Positions 10,093 to 22,081 are shown, numbered from the stretch's first letter. The stretch is DNA of 64,000 nt from Echinochloa phyllopogon (GCA_033239725.1 BTCW01000015.1:5897501-5961500), one strand, 5' to 3'. Numbers and translations are program-made. The notes: generated by a model not told the origin, from the sequence alone.

Positions 10093-12162
10093 TCATCTGG
10101 ACAATGGCTTCAAGACCAAATTGATCATCATCGAACTCATTCGGCCGGTACATTCGAAGCTATTGAAGATCTGGGCGATATTGATAAGTTGGGTCAGGGT
10201 TTTTCGTCAGCCGACCCTTTAGAAAAAATAGATATTGGTGATGGTACTATTCCTAGGCCTACTTTTGTAAACAAGAATTTATCGGCTGAGTTTAAAGCCG
10301 AATTAATAAATTTGTTGAAAGAGTATGTCGATTGTTTCGCTTGGGAGTACCGTGAGATGCCGGGTTTAAGTCGTGACTTAGTTGAGCATCGTTTACCAAT
10401 AAAAGCCGGTTTTAGACCTTTTAAGCAATCGGCTAGACGTTTTAATCCCGCTATTTATGACCGAATAAAAGAAGAGATTAATCGTTTATTAGATGCTGGT
10501 TTTATTCGGACTTGTCGTTATGCGGAGTTGATCTCTAATATTGTTCCTGTTGAAAAGAAAGATTCGGGAAAACTTAGAGTTTGCATTGATTTTAGAGATC
10601 TTAATAAAGCCACTCCAAAAGATGCGTATCCTATGCCTGTAGCCGATGTCTTAATCAATGAAGCTTCTGGACATCGTGTTGTTAGCTTTCTTGATGGTAA
10701 TGCTGGATATAATCAAATTTTTATGGCTAAAGAGGATATGCATAAGACAGCTTTTCAGTGTCCGGGATTTATTGGATTATTTGAGTGGGTAGTTATGACT
10801 TTTGGATTAAAGAATGCCGGTGCAACTTATCAAAGAGCTATGGATTTAATCTTTCATGATTTACTTGGTGTTATTGTGGAAGTTTACATTGATGACATTG
10901 TAGTTAAATCGGATGGTTTGGATTCTCATCTAGCCGATTTAAAACTTGCTCTTGAGAGGATGCGACGGTATGGTTTGAAGATGAATCCACTCAAATGTGC
11001 TTTTGGTGTTTCGGCTGGGAAGATTCTTGGGTTTGTTATTCATGAGAATGGCATAGAAGTTGATCCCAAGAGAATTGAAGCTATGAAGAAAGTCGAAGCT
11101 CCTACTTGCAAGAAAGACTTGCAAAAGTTTCTAGGCAAGGTAAACTTCTTGAGAAGATTTATAATTAACTTGTCTGGAAAGGTTGATGCTTTTACTCCTT
11201 TACTTCGGTTAAAGAATGAAGCTGATTTTACCTGGGGGGCAAAACAGCAAGAAGCTTTTGAGAAAATCAAAGAATACTTGTCTTCACCACCGGTACTTAG
11301 AGCACCTAAGAGAGGGGTTTCATTCAGACTTTATGTGGCGGCTGAAGATAGAACTATTGCAGCTGTTTTGACTCAAGAAATTGGCGATAAGGAGTATGTG
11401 ATTGCTTATGTAAGCCGACGGCTCATTGATGCAGAAACAAGGTATACTTTCATTGAGAAGTTTTGTTTATCCTTGTATCATGCTTGTACTCAATTGCGGC
11501 ATTATCTACTATCTAGTACTTGCATCGTGTTGTGTCAAACCGATGTGATTAAACATATGTTGCAAAAGCCGATATCTAGTGGAAGAGTCGGCAAGTGGGC
11601 TTATGCTTTGGTTGAGTATGATTTGACTTGTGAACCTTTGAAATCAATGAGAGGTCAAATTGTAGCCGATTTTATTGTTGAACATCGGATTAATGACTCT
11701 TGTGAGTTCGACGTCGGTTATGTTACTTGTACACCATGGAAGCTATACTTTGATGGATCGGTTTGCAATGATGGGCAAGGAATTGGCGCCGTTTTTGAGT
11801 TCTCAAACCGATTGGAAGAAAAGCGAACCAACAATCAAGTTGAATATGAAGCTCTTCTATTTGGTTTGGAATTTTTACAAGATATGGGCGTAAAGCATGT
11901 TGAAGCTTTTGGTGATTCACTCCTGGTGGTACATCAAGTATCGAAGGTATGCCAATGTTATAATGGTTCATTAAATGCTTATCTCGATAAATGTCTCGAT
12001 ATCATTGCTTCTTTTGATGAATTTACTATAAAACATATTCCGAGAGAAGATAATGATAAGGCAAATACTCTGGCTCAGAAAGCATCTGGTTATATGGTTG
12101 CAAAGAAATATTTCTATCTCCAAAAACCGATGCGAACAAAAGCCGAGGTTCTGGTTCTGGAC

Positions 12163-12250
12163 GAACCGGTCACACCGGTTTTAGAAACCGGTCAGACCGG
12201 TTGTACTGCCAGAACCGGTCTGACCGGTTCTGAAAGCGGTCAGACCGCTT
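12163..12250 (+). repeat. palindrome cassettes between RNase H and integrase
   Basis: Four near-copies of the ACCGGTC-W-GACCGGT unit in the RNase H-integrase linker, translated as PVTPVLETGQTG and RTGLTG strings. One unit has CACACC instead of CAGACC. Confidence 0.88.
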
Positions 12251-13655
12251 CGTCCCCTAACAGAAGCAAAAATCCTTTGGATGATGCTAATCAATCCAAA
12301 GTTGAAGATCAGGATTGGAGGGTACCTATTATTGCTTATTTGAGAGATCCTCGTCGTGGTGCAGAGAGAAATATTCGGCGAATATCATTTAAGTATGTTT
12401 TACTTGGCGATGAACTCTATCGTCGAAACGCCGAAGATTTATTGTTGAAATGTCTTGACTCGGATCAGGCCAAGGTTGCCATGGCTGAGGTTCATGAAGG
12501 TATTTGTGGTACACATCAATCGGCTCCAAAGATGAAGTGGTTACTTAGGCGAGCCGGTTTCAAGTATTACAAAGGATGTGAGGAATGTCAGAAGTTTGGT
12601 AATTTGCAACTTGTTCCTGCTGCATTGATGCATCCTATCATTAAGCCATGGCCGTTCCGAGGTTGGGGATTGGATTTTATTGGACAAATTAATCCTCCAT
12701 CATCAAAAGGACATCGTTTCATATTGGTTGCTACGGATTATTTTACTAAGTGGACTGAAGCGATTCCTTTAAAGAATATGACGCATCGAGAGGTGATTGA
12801 GTTTGTTACTCAAAATATTATTCATAGATTCGGTATTCCTCAAACATTGACAACGGATCAAGGTACTTCATTTATGTCTAAGGAGGTACGTGAATTCGCC
12901 GAATCCTATAGAATTAAGTTGCTCAATTCATCTCCATATTACGCTCAGGCTAATGGACAAGCCGAGTCAAGTAATAAAACTTTTATTAAGTTGATCAAGA
13001 AAAAGATAGCTGAAAATCCTAAGAGATGGCATGAAGTTTTATCCGAAGCATTATGGGCTCATCGTATATCTAGACATGGTGCTACTAAGGTTACTCCTTT
13101 TCAGCTTGTATATGGTCAAGAAGCCGTTTTACCTGTTGAGGTAAATCTGGATGCTTATAGATTGGCTAAGCAAAATGACCTTGATGTTGTTGATTACCAT
13201 AATTTGATGTTGGACAATATTGATGAGGTAACCGACAAAAGATTGAAAGATTTGAAGGAAATTGAGAAGGATAAGCTTCGGGTTGCTAAAGCTTACAACA
13301 AGAAAGTGCGAGGAAAATATTTTCAAGTTGGTGAGCTTGCTTGGAAGACGATCTTGCCTATTGGATCAAAAAGCAACAAGTTTGGTAAATAGTCACCAAG
13401 TTGGGAAGGGCCTTATAGAGTTGTCAAAGTCATCTTTGGGAATTCTTATATGTTGGAGACACTGAAGGGAGATCCTTTGCCTAAAGCTATCAACGGGAGA
13501 TATCTGAAGAAATTCTATCCAAGTGTTTGGCAAGATGCGTGAAGATCAATGGCCGATATATTGTTAAATATCGCCCTTAGTATAAATTTTTAGCTCCTGA
13601 GTTGTATTTACTTGCTTTTTAGTTCTCAAGTTCACTAAAAACGCAGGGGGGCATG

Positions 13656-14180
13656 TGTTGACACTCAAATTGGGCCAAAGGCCAAACCGGGCTGACCGGT
13701 TTGCCAAACCGGTCAGACCGGTTTCGTTCTGTAGTTCGAGTAGGATTAGGATTCCGAGTTTTAGTCTCATATTGTAACCTATTCGAAAAGGGTAAGACTT
13801 CCCGGCCTATAAATATAAAGGCTAAGGCCGATTGAGATGTATTCCAATCGAATCAAACATATTTATCTTCTATTTTTGTGTCTCTTAAACCCTAAGCTTT
13901 TCCAACCCCCATATTCTGTTCTTTGCTCGTCTCTACGACGTCCAAAGGCGTTCTAAGTGGCCTGCCGACCTTAGAGCAACCCTAGACTTGCTCGAGCTCC
14001 GTCGGGGTCCCTCCCGAGCTTGGGTTTCTAGGTCTTCACGAGTTCCAGCCTGAAAGCGGTCTGACCGGTTTCAGGAACCGGTCTGACCGGTTTGCCCGAG
14101 AGCTCAGGAGTTGGCCGTTGTGATGGCCGTGCTGCCCGTTCGATCGATCTCGAGTTTGTTGGCGCGTTTTCGTGTCAACA
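13656..14180 (+). repeat. 3' LTR of the 8.5-kb gypsy element
   Basis: 525 bp, preceded by the polypurine tract GCAGGGGGGCATG (13643-13655) and followed by the target duplication GATGC. Compared with the 5' LTR by eye: seven substitutions and one G deletion (near 14100). Confidence 0.92.
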
Positions 14181-14683
14181 GATGCCCTCCTCTATCAGAG
14201 CTTTGATGTACCTCAAATTGGCCTTCTTGCGCTCCTCAGTGGAATACGATGTTGACGGTGGATCCTCGGCCGGGCATCCCTGTTCAAGCAGGTCGTCGAT
14301 GGCCGCCTGCACATCCTCAAGCAGCGAAGGAAGCTCGTCGCGCTGTAGGAGTAGGGCATTAGCCGCCACCATCTTGGTCCCCACGATCCCTGGGTTGAGG
14401 ACACTGAAGGCGATACCATGGCAGGTGCCTCTACGGAGCATCTGCGCCTCGCCCGCCGGGAAGTAGGGCATGACGTACACTCCCAGGTGGAAGCCCTCAA
14501 GCGCGGCGGCCTGGCTGGTGCAGAGATGCTCGAGCGAGGCGTAGGATGCCACCCGCACCCATCTCTGGTCGCCCCCGCCCGCCTCCACAAGCTCCCCGTC
14601 GCGGCGGTTGCCCCTTGGAGAACATCGGCGGTCAAGCGGAGCTCCTCCGCCAGCGCCTCCAGCTCCACCTCCTCTTCCGCCAT
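14181..14683 (-). pseudogene. 5' coding part of the gene disrupted by the gypsy element
   Basis: First-exon side of the disrupted minus-strand gene. A likely start is ATG 14681-14683 (MAEEEVELEALAEELRLTAD), preceded by a CpG-rich leader. The frame that reaches the insertion (14175-14588) differs by one position from the frame of this ATG. Either a one-base change lies between about 14590 and 14640, or another start is used. The part next to the element (RYIKALIEEG) runs in frame into 5675 downward once one GATGC is removed. The protein (FHLGVYVMPYFPAG; PSLLEDVQAAIDDLLEQG) was not assigned to a family. Confidence 0.65.
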
Positions 14684-14930
14684 TTGGGCGGCGGCGGCGT
14701 CCGGGATCGGTGATTTGGGAGGGGGAGACGGGGGTGGTGCGCGGCGCGGCGGAGGCGTGAGGGTGGTACAGGTTTGGGAAGGGGAGGCGGGGGGTGTTGC
14801 GGCGGGGGCGTGAGGGGTTTGGGGTTTCTCTGTTGGCTCACCACCCACCCAGCAAGTCTGGGCGTTCCGGCGTTGGCGGGGCAGATTCGGTAGAGCCTCC
14901 TTGTTTTGCAGGGCAAAATTTTAACCCACG
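14684..14930 (-). promoter_or_regulatory. CpG-rich leader/promoter of the disrupted gene
   Basis: GC- and CpG-rich sequence directly upstream (minus strand) of ATG 14683, typical of grass gene 5' ends. No clear TATA box was picked out. Confidence 0.4.
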
Positions 14931-15201
14931 ATAATTTTGTATGTATGAAGTATTAAATAAAGTTTATTTATAAAAAAATTTTACAGATGAGCGTAACTTT
15001 ACGTGATAAATCTAATGAGCCTAATTAACCTACGATTCGTTATATTAATGTTGCAGTAACCATTCTCTAATCATATTCTAGATAGGTCTTGCGAATTAAT
15101 TCGGGCTTCTGTGCATAGTTTTATAAACTGACTTTATTTAATAACCTTAATTAATAGTCAAATGTATGTTTAGAAATTTTCACCATCAACCAAACACTGT
15201 A
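14897..15201. mobile_element. MITE-like element, family shared with 37.05-37.35 kb
   Basis: AT-rich 0.3-kb unit with terminal similarity CTTGTTTTG / CAAACACTG (inverted) and an interior (TATTAAATAAAGTTTATTTA; AATGAGCCTAATTAA; TTATAAACTGACTTTATTTAATA) repeated in the same orientation at 37.05-37.35 kb. No coding capacity. Ends are approximate. Confidence 0.55.
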
Positions 15202-17659
15202 ATTCACAGTCCCGTTCATCCGCTAGTGATTTCTTGCTTACATTGGCGTTGAATATTTAGTGTAGTGACCCGGGGCGTCCATAACCGTCAGATACTCCTG
15301 CACGCCCTTCTGGGTTGAAGATTCCTGCATAGTTTTATGTCTAGATAATAGCATAGGCTGTCTTGCCTCCTTGATTGTACTTCCTATTAGTTCACGGAAG
15401 ATAAAACCCATCTGGTTTTTTCATATCTACTGGTTGGGTGCACGTGCGACACATACATGTTAAAAAATAGGTATGTGCTTTTTTAAAAACCATTAAACAA
15501 GAATTTATATCTATATGAATCTATTAAAAATATTTTTATATTTATTGTATGGCAAGGATGTATCTTAAATAAACTTTTACATTTATAGAAATTTCATAAA
15601 TAATAATTTTAAATTTATACAAATATGTATATTTAATAAGGATATATTTTCAAAAAAATATCAGCAAACAAGAATTTTACTTAAAAAATTTTCATTCACT
15701 TCAAGTAATAATAAAGCAACAATTCTGATAAATTGATTGAGTTCTCCATCTTGTGACGTGTTAACAACGTTTTTTTAGTAGTTTATATTTCCTTGCTTTT
15801 TTTCTCTAACGGTGATTAATATGTGCTACTTAAAAAACAAACAAGACGGTACAAATATCCAACAATTTTCTCAAAGAATTGTCAATGCAAAAATCACCTG
15901 CGTCAAATCTCAATGAAAAAGATGTTTAAAAACAGCAAAATTGTTAAATAACGAACTTCAAATGAATATTTTCAAATGTACACATAAATTAACCTCAAGT
16001 ATCTATGCGTACCATGCAGTAGGGGAAACTCTAATATAGTTTCCCTAAAAAGTAGCTTCAAGCAATTGACATTTCCATCATATTTCTCAAACACCATGCA
16101 TACTAAAGGCTTTGCTTCTCCGTCACTTTCTTATCTAGGCACCGTCGTCATTATCATTTTCTTGTATTCTTGCCTTCATCTTGAACTTGAAGGGACATAT
16201 CATAAAACAAAATTATGAATGTAATTTAGATAGATTTCAGTAGAGAATTGGTCAAACTAAATTAGCATCTGTCTTTTATTTTAGTTGCTTGCTGGAGAGT
16301 AGCTGGTCTACAGTTCAAATAAGTTTCACTACAATTATGTTGCCAATAATCACAAGGAGATTTTATTTTCTTGATATCATAACCAGTATGAGTTCCCTGA
16401 GAACTGTATAGCTTATCAACAAATTCGACATAATGGAACTGATAACTTTACCAATAATTTGCATGTGCAGATTTGAACAGAAACATTAGATTGCATGTCT
16501 CTTTTCCTAGCATGCAATTTGATGTGATGACACTTGCAAATGAACCCTGAAATTCAGTATCTCCCAAGTCCCAAGTAAGCCTTCAATTTGATCCTGATCT
16601 GAAATGAAATAAAAAAAAGGAAAACAAAAAACTCAATGTAAGCTGGAAAACAATTGGGCTGCTAACAATGGTAACATGCTGAAAGTTGTGAAAATATTGA
16701 GCAAATTCTCTGGGTGTTCCAAAGTGAGAAAATGCATCACCTCTCTAAAGGCATATTAGCAAAATAATCATATTCTTCTTTATGTAAAAATGCTAACATG
16801 ATCCAACATAAAATACAATTTATTTTTGGTCAGATTCATTTGTAGCACAACCTTAATCCAGTGATTGAGCAATATGAACTAATAATGGTCAGATCTGGTA
16901 AGGCATGCAAATAATCCAGAGACCAACAAAGTATACCTCACTTGGCTCACCTATGCATTTCCTAACAAGATAGATGGTCTGTTGTCATTTCATCAGTCAT
17001 CACATCCGGCAAAAACAAGACAGGATTGCTCAAAGCCCTTGCACAATATTCCGAACATTACTTGGCAGCAAGAAGCAACAAATCCCTCACTTGGCAGTAA
17101 ACAAATACGGCAAACATACCTGACATGTTTGCAACATAAAACCAAATTAGCTGCGCCATTTAGTTTGAAGCATTCATCAATAAAATCTTCTTCACCACCC
17201 TACATGTTCCTCTGGGCTGTGGAGAATAAATTTCAGAGGGCTTGTCACTTAGTGCTTGCTGGCTCCAATTCAGTCATGTCTGGTAAGGAGAAATGAAATC
17301 AGTTAACTGCTCATGGAAGAAACACACCAACCACACAAAATTAATACTCTAAAGAAGAGCCTTCAGAAGCAGCACACAACCAGAATGAGAAGCAACAACA
17401 GAGAAGGTAATAGAATGTTCTAGAGATGCAAACATTTGTGACTAAGGATTCAGATTTCAGAGAAGGTAATGAGCACCTGCTGGTAATTGAGCTTGTAACT
17501 CTCCTACAACCATGACACTTAAAAGCAAGAGTCCAAATAGACCTGAGCTGAATAATGCAAAGATTTCAATGAAAATACTTGAATGATGTACCAGTTGATC
17601 ACTGAAAAAGGTAGCCAAGTGACTTCAGTTTTCTACCAATTAGAAACGCACCATGCACT
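15202..17659. other. AT-rich intergenic DNA
   Basis: No gene-like frame or RNA gene recognised. A 104-codon plus frame at 16982-17296 has no family features. Composition is uniformly AT-rich. Confidence 0.5.
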
Positions 17660-17820
17660 GGTTAGGGTAATGGTTAGGAGGCCCATTAGGCCCCCCCTTG
17701 TGTGGCCGGCGCACAGACCTCCCTGGTCTTGTACGCCGCCCCCATGATAGGCTAGATAGAGGGCAGGGATCTCCTAATGGTATTGTTTCCATAAACCATC
17801 TAGGGTTCTCTGCCCATATA
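17660..17820 (+). repeat. truncated copia LTR (left copy)
   Basis: About 160 bp nearly identical to part of the LTR at 17968-18200 (shared start GGTTAGGGTAATGGTTAGGAGG). It lacks both true ends and abuts an internal copia fragment. Confidence 0.75.
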
Positions 17821-17967
17821 CGCTAAGCGCGTTGCCATTGGTTTCGTGTCATGCATGTTCCGACGTCCGCTCAGTACGCCAACATCTTCACCAAGGAACT
17901 GCCTTCATCTCTGTTCCAGGAGTTTAGGTCCAGTCTGAACATTCGAGGCACCGAGACTGCAGGGGCA
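17821..17967 (+). pseudogene. copia RNase H C-terminal fragment
   Basis: A plus-strand frame gives the end of a Ty1/copia RNase H (H-V-P-T-S..., then ANIFTKELPSSLFQEFRSSL and a stop), followed directly by the LTR start TGTTAACGAG. All other coding of the element has been deleted. Confidence 0.8.
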
Positions 17968-18200
17968 TGTTAACGAGGTGGTTAGGGTAATGGTTAGGAG
18001 GCCCATTGAACCCCCTTGTGTGGCCGGCGCACAGACCTCCCTGGTCTTGTGCGCTGCCCCCCTGATAGGCTAGATGGAGGGCAGGGTTCTCCTGATGGTA
18101 TTGTTTCCATAAACCATCTAGGGTTCTTTGGCCATATATACACACCATTGTGCACCCTATCAATCAATCCGTTATTTCCCTGCATTCTCTATTGTTTACA
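17968..18200 (+). repeat. copia LTR (right copy)
   Basis: TGTTAACGAGG...ATTGTTTACA, about 233 bp. It directly follows the RNase H stop and a purine-rich GCAGGGGCA. With the left fragment it forms a 540-bp relic of a copia element that lost nearly all of its interior. Confidence 0.7.
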
Positions 18201-19919
18201 CACGCGTTTAAAAATGTTTTTTGAAGAAAATATTAACAATCAAAATAAGATCCAATAGGCAAAGAACCCTCAGAAACCATCCATAATACATAAAAAGGTC
18301 CTCGACGCTTTCACCGAACCACGCTTGCCTCATCTCTACAGTGGCTGCACCTTGATGGTTTGCAATAGAGAAAGAGTAGAAATATAGGATTCATTAAATT
18401 ATCTGAATATAAACATAATATAAGAAGAAAATTTAAAAAGTTAAGGAAAAAGCAGCGATCATTCATTAGACAAATGTCAATGCAACTTATAGAATGAATC
18501 AACGGTAAAAGATTGTAACCACGACTCTAGAGTAGTCAAATTGTTGTGCTATTCTACAAACCTCAAAAAGCAAGACCTGCAAGAAACTTGCTTATTTAGC
18601 ATGTAGCTTAAGCAAAGTCATTTATCTGAAAACTGTGATTCTGATCAAATCAGGAAGAATGTTTAAAAAATGTTTTTTTTCAAAAACCATGTCTTAAAAG
18701 AAATCATTAACCATGAGATAAAAATACAATAGATAAAAAAGTTCAGAAACCGTCCGTGATGTATGAGAATATGTATACCTGCAATTAAGTCCATTCCATG
18801 ATCAGTTTTAACAGTTACTCAGAAACAAATCAACAGTTCCCAAAATATAATGCATATTAAATTTGGATACTGAGTTTAATGATTTAAAGAAACCATTTAA
18901 TGATTACTGCATATCCCTGATGCAAAGTCCTTACAAAGTAGTGTTCCTCTTCCTGAAATTTTTTTGTTCTATATATTTCATAATAACTACTGCATGTGCC
19001 CTGTCAAAATTACTACTGCATTATGGAACTAATGATACAGTACTTTGATTGATACTGTGGCTTTGCCATTCAAACTAATGCAATTAATTATATCATTCAG
19101 ATAAATGCAATCGATTCTCTCTCTACTGAATCGGATTTTCCCTGATTGGTTTTGCATGTAATTACAAAGGGGTTGCATCACATATTAAAGTCTTCTATGT
19201 TCTATGTCAAGTTTCAGTCCTAACACTAACAATTGCATACATGAACAGGCCCATTAATACCAGGTAATAAGCCAACAAATTGCATAGTGATAAAGCTTTT
19301 ACTTCAAGCATAATTAAAATTTGCACCTTGTCATACCACTGACAATTTGCATAAGTATTCTCTTTTCAAAACCATCATGTCAGGTTGGTGCTGTGCTTTA
19401 TAAAAAATGGCCTTCTTCAGGCTTGATGTAACTGCCAAAGATCATGATCACTGAAAGATTTGGAGAAATAGGATTAGACCTAATAAAAGGCAATATAAAT
19501 TCCAATGACATTTGCATAACTATTCTCTTTTGAAAATCATTATGTCAGGTTGGTTATTTGATTTATAAGAATGGAAATTGAAAATTTGAGCAAAATGGTA
19601 TTGTTGACAGGCATCTGGAATTGGGGAACAAAATGGGCATCCATGATTATATCAAACAATAGCAACCCCATGGGAAGGTACCAAGATTTGATTATATCCA
19701 ACAACATGAGGGTTAAGCATTTCATCAAAGGTATATCCATCATATCCTCATGAATCATATTCCCATTGCATTGATAAATGACAACAGAAAATCTAAATAA
19801 GTTTCAAAGTGCAATCTACTAAAACATTGAATGTGACAATATTATTTGAAATTTTAAGAGGCAAGGAAGCCAGAATCAGTAATATTAGCACCTTTAATTC
19901 TTTCACAAAACACCCTCAT
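18201..19919. other. AT-rich intergenic DNA
   Basis: No recognisable gene. Several similar short phrases recur (for example CATTATGTCAGGTTGGT near 19.38 and 19.54 kb), suggesting old local duplication. Confidence 0.45.
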
Positions 19920-20226
19920 TCATCGAGCTAATTGCTGCTTCCTTGGCACGACAATGTTGTCAGGCTACAAAATAAATATCACATTGATTAGGAAGACAAC
20001 TCAATAAAAACCAATTGTCAAAAGAAAATGTATTGAAATACAACCAAAAAAATGTATGCAAACATGAGGTTTTAAAATGTTTTTTTACAGGGCAAAAGAA
20101 CCTGACGAGTTTTTCCATATAAGGCAAGCATGTTTGTGTATATATTTTCATCCATTAAAAAGCCTAGGTCCTGTGCAGCAATTTCAACAGCCCTGTCCAG
20201 CTTCCCTCCTTTGTCATATACACTGA
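19920..20226 (-). pseudogene. pentatricopeptide-repeat (PPR) gene fragment
   Basis: Minus-strand 20226-20103 encodes one PPR motif (VYDKGGKLDRAVEIAAQDLG, then DENIYTNMLALYGKTRQ) ending at a possible donor (CAG/GTTCTT). A short frame at 19964-19920 (PDNIVVPRKQQLAR, then a stop), preceded by TTGTAG, could be a terminal exon. Intact PPR proteins hold many tandem 35-residue repeats and bind organellar RNA. One repeat cannot do that, so this is most likely a captured or decayed fragment. The pairing of the two exons is inference. Confidence 0.5.
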
Positions 20227-20564
20227 ATACAAGACTGAAGCTGATGAGTGATGATATAGTTGTGATCAATACATGTACAGACAACAGTCAGAGATATTAA
20301 GTTTTGGCGTGAGAACTCTATCCAATGTGACTCATAGTTGGCCCATCTCATTGGTTTCATGAACTTGGATCAGTTCTTTATGAATAAGACTAAATATGTT
20401 TGTACCATACATCTTATAAGCTAAGTTCAAGAAAAACAACAATATTACAGAACCACACTCTAAAAGCTTTTTAAAACATACAATTTAATACCCTTTTTGC
20501 ATAACATATGCCCCTGCCGTAGAGAATAGGGTTGTACAGTGTACACCAAAAGTGAAACATGCAC

Positions 20565-20742
20565 AAAAGACAGATCCTTCAAGATCATGGGCGGGCCTTC
20601 CAATCCAGGTCCCGCAAAAGGCTCATGCTTTTTTTGAAATGGCTGTGGAAACCTCTGTTGGAAATGGAGAATCAACTCGCTTCTGGAGAGATAGGTGGAT
20701 TATTAGGAAATGTATAGCTGATTGTAGCTTACCTTGTATAGG
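20565..20742 (+). pseudogene. LINE ORF2 C-terminal fragment (upstream piece)
   Basis: The plus frame holds the conserved stretch before the zf-RVT domain of plant L1-type LINEs (DPSRSWAGL; VGNGESTRFWRDRWI). It is cut at about 20743 by a copia element. The same domain resumes at about 24213 and at 28301. Confidence 0.7.
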
Positions 20743-20856
20743 TGATATGCTTACCTAGTATACTCGGTTGTATCCTTGTAACATAAGCCATATTGGCTAT
20801 ATATATGAGAGGTCACCCCTTGGGTGTGGTGTTTCCCCCTATCCTGTCTCACTACA
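20743..20856 (+). repeat. short copia 5' LTR (boundaries approximate)
   Basis: Non-coding segment ending in CACTACA just before a copia-type primer-binding site (TGGTATCACGAG, 20857-20868, near the initiator-Met consensus). A TATATATA box lies at about 20799-20806. The start at TGATATGC is a guess from TG...CA. At roughly 114 bp the LTR is unusually short for copia. No 3' LTR is present. Confidence 0.5.
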
Positions 20857-21062
20857 TGGTATCACGAGTCCGGGGTCCCCCCGATTCAACCAACTTCCGC
20901 TGACCACCAGTCGCCGCCGCCGGGCCGCGACGAACCCACCTGCGCCGAGTCCTCCCTCGGCTGCAATCTACCCCTCCTCTGTCGCTGCCGCCACCTCTTC
21001 CGGCTGCAGCGCCTCTCCATCCCCTGCTTCCCCGATCCCATCTGCTATTCACTGGCGCCGCC

Positions 21063-22081
21063 ATGACGTCCGCCGGCTCGGGATCAACTCTCTCCTCCAC
21101 CCTCTCCTCCGATAGGAGCCCCTCCTCCCCAGGGACTCAGGGTGACACCTCTGGTCCGCTCTTCGTCCACCCCTTTGCCTCCGTTGCCGTCAAGTCCCAC
21201 ATGCCAGTCACCCTCGAGTTGAAGGCCGGCAACTACGCCAAGTGGTCCGCCTACTTCCTCGCCATGTGCGGCAAGTTCGGACTGCTTCCCCTCATCGACG
21301 GCTCTGCTCCGCCTCGCGCCGCCGATCCAATGTGGCAACAGGCCGACTACTGCGTCTGGAGCTGGATTTTTGGGTCCGTCGCCGAGGTCGTGCTCGACAT
21401 GGCCATGGATGGCACCTTCGAGACCGCGCACCAACTCTGGACCGCCATCAACGGCCTCTTTCAGGCGAACAAGGCACCGTGAGCAATCTACCGGAGTCAT
21501 GAATTCCATTCCATGACTCAGGGAGATGACTCCATCGACGACTACTGCCTCCGCGTGAAGACGACAAGCTCCGCGACGTCAGCCATCCCGTCTCCGAACC
21601 AACCCTCGTCCTCAATCTACTTCGTGGGTTGAACGAGTGCTACTCCAACACCGCCGACAACATCGCCGCCACTAGCCTCACCTTCTCCTACAGGCGCAAC
21701 CAGCTCACTCTCCAGGAGCTGCGCCTCGCCAATGGGAAGGTCGCCGCCGCTACTGCTCTCGTCGCCGGCTCTGCTCCTTCTGCGGCGTCTCCGGTTGCCG
21801 CGGGCAGCAGCCGCCGCAACAGCAGCAGCCGCGCGGCGATGGACAATGGCGCAACTCCAAGAAGGGCGGGTGGAAGCCCCCTGGCGGCGGCGGGTACAAC
21901 AATGGCGGCGGCTACGCCGGCGGGCACAGCGGCGGCTACGACGGATTCGGCGGCGGCGGTTTCAGGGGCAGCCAGCTGCGCCCCCCCTTCCCCGCTGGGC
22001 CCTGGGTGTGCATTAACCCAGGCGGCCAGCAGTGAGCCGGCTCTAGTGGACCCCACGGCGGTCAGCCCTTGCGCCCCTCTC
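21063..22081 (+). pseudogene. copia gag
   Basis: Starts MTSAGSGSTLSS. The gag domain is LELKAGNYAKWSAYFLAMCG...ADYCVWSWIFGSVAEVVLDMAM, interrupted by a stop at about 21479-21481 and continued in another frame (RGLNECYSNTADNIAA; FSYRRNQLTLQELRLAN). It then becomes Gly-rich where a zinc knuckle would be expected; none is seen. Confidence 0.8.

Larger units (their letters stand above)
9961..13542 (+). pseudogene. pol: reverse transcriptase, RNase H, integrase
   Basis: Starts at ATG 9961. The first 45 codons are mostly palindrome cassettes (9988-10092). RT follows with RVCIDFRDLNKATPKDAYPMP and the catalytic Y-I-D-D at 10885-10896. RNase H is at about 11745-12090 (FDGSVCNDG; EYEALLFGLEF; FGDS). 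Another cassette cluster sits between RNase H and integrase (12163-12250). Integrase has the HHCC zinc domain and a DDE core (LDFIG, TTDQG, QAES). About 11 residues between the second His and the Cys pair, present in the 12.8-kb element, are missing at about 12560. TAG at 13390-13392 truncates pol 50 codons before the natural stop at 13540-13542. The product could not be fully functional. Confidence 0.9.
5681..14180 (+). mobile_element. Tat-type Ty3/gypsy retrotransposon with palindrome cassettes
   Basis: An 8.5-kb element with LTRs at 5681-6206 and 13656-14180, TG...CA ends, and a 5-bp target duplication GATGC (5676-5680, 14181-14185). Order: PBS, gag, protease, RT-RNase H-integrase, polypurine tract. 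The LTRs differ at about seven substitutions and one indel, so it is young. It is nevertheless defective: a stop in gag (6789-6791), a frameshift near 8655, a lost segment in the integrase zinc domain (about 12560), and a stop near the end of pol (13390-13392). The inverted motif ACCGGTC-W-GACCGGT recurs in LTRs and coding linkers. Domain order and gag/pol wording fit the Tat lineage. It lies antisense inside a host exon. Confidence 0.93.
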
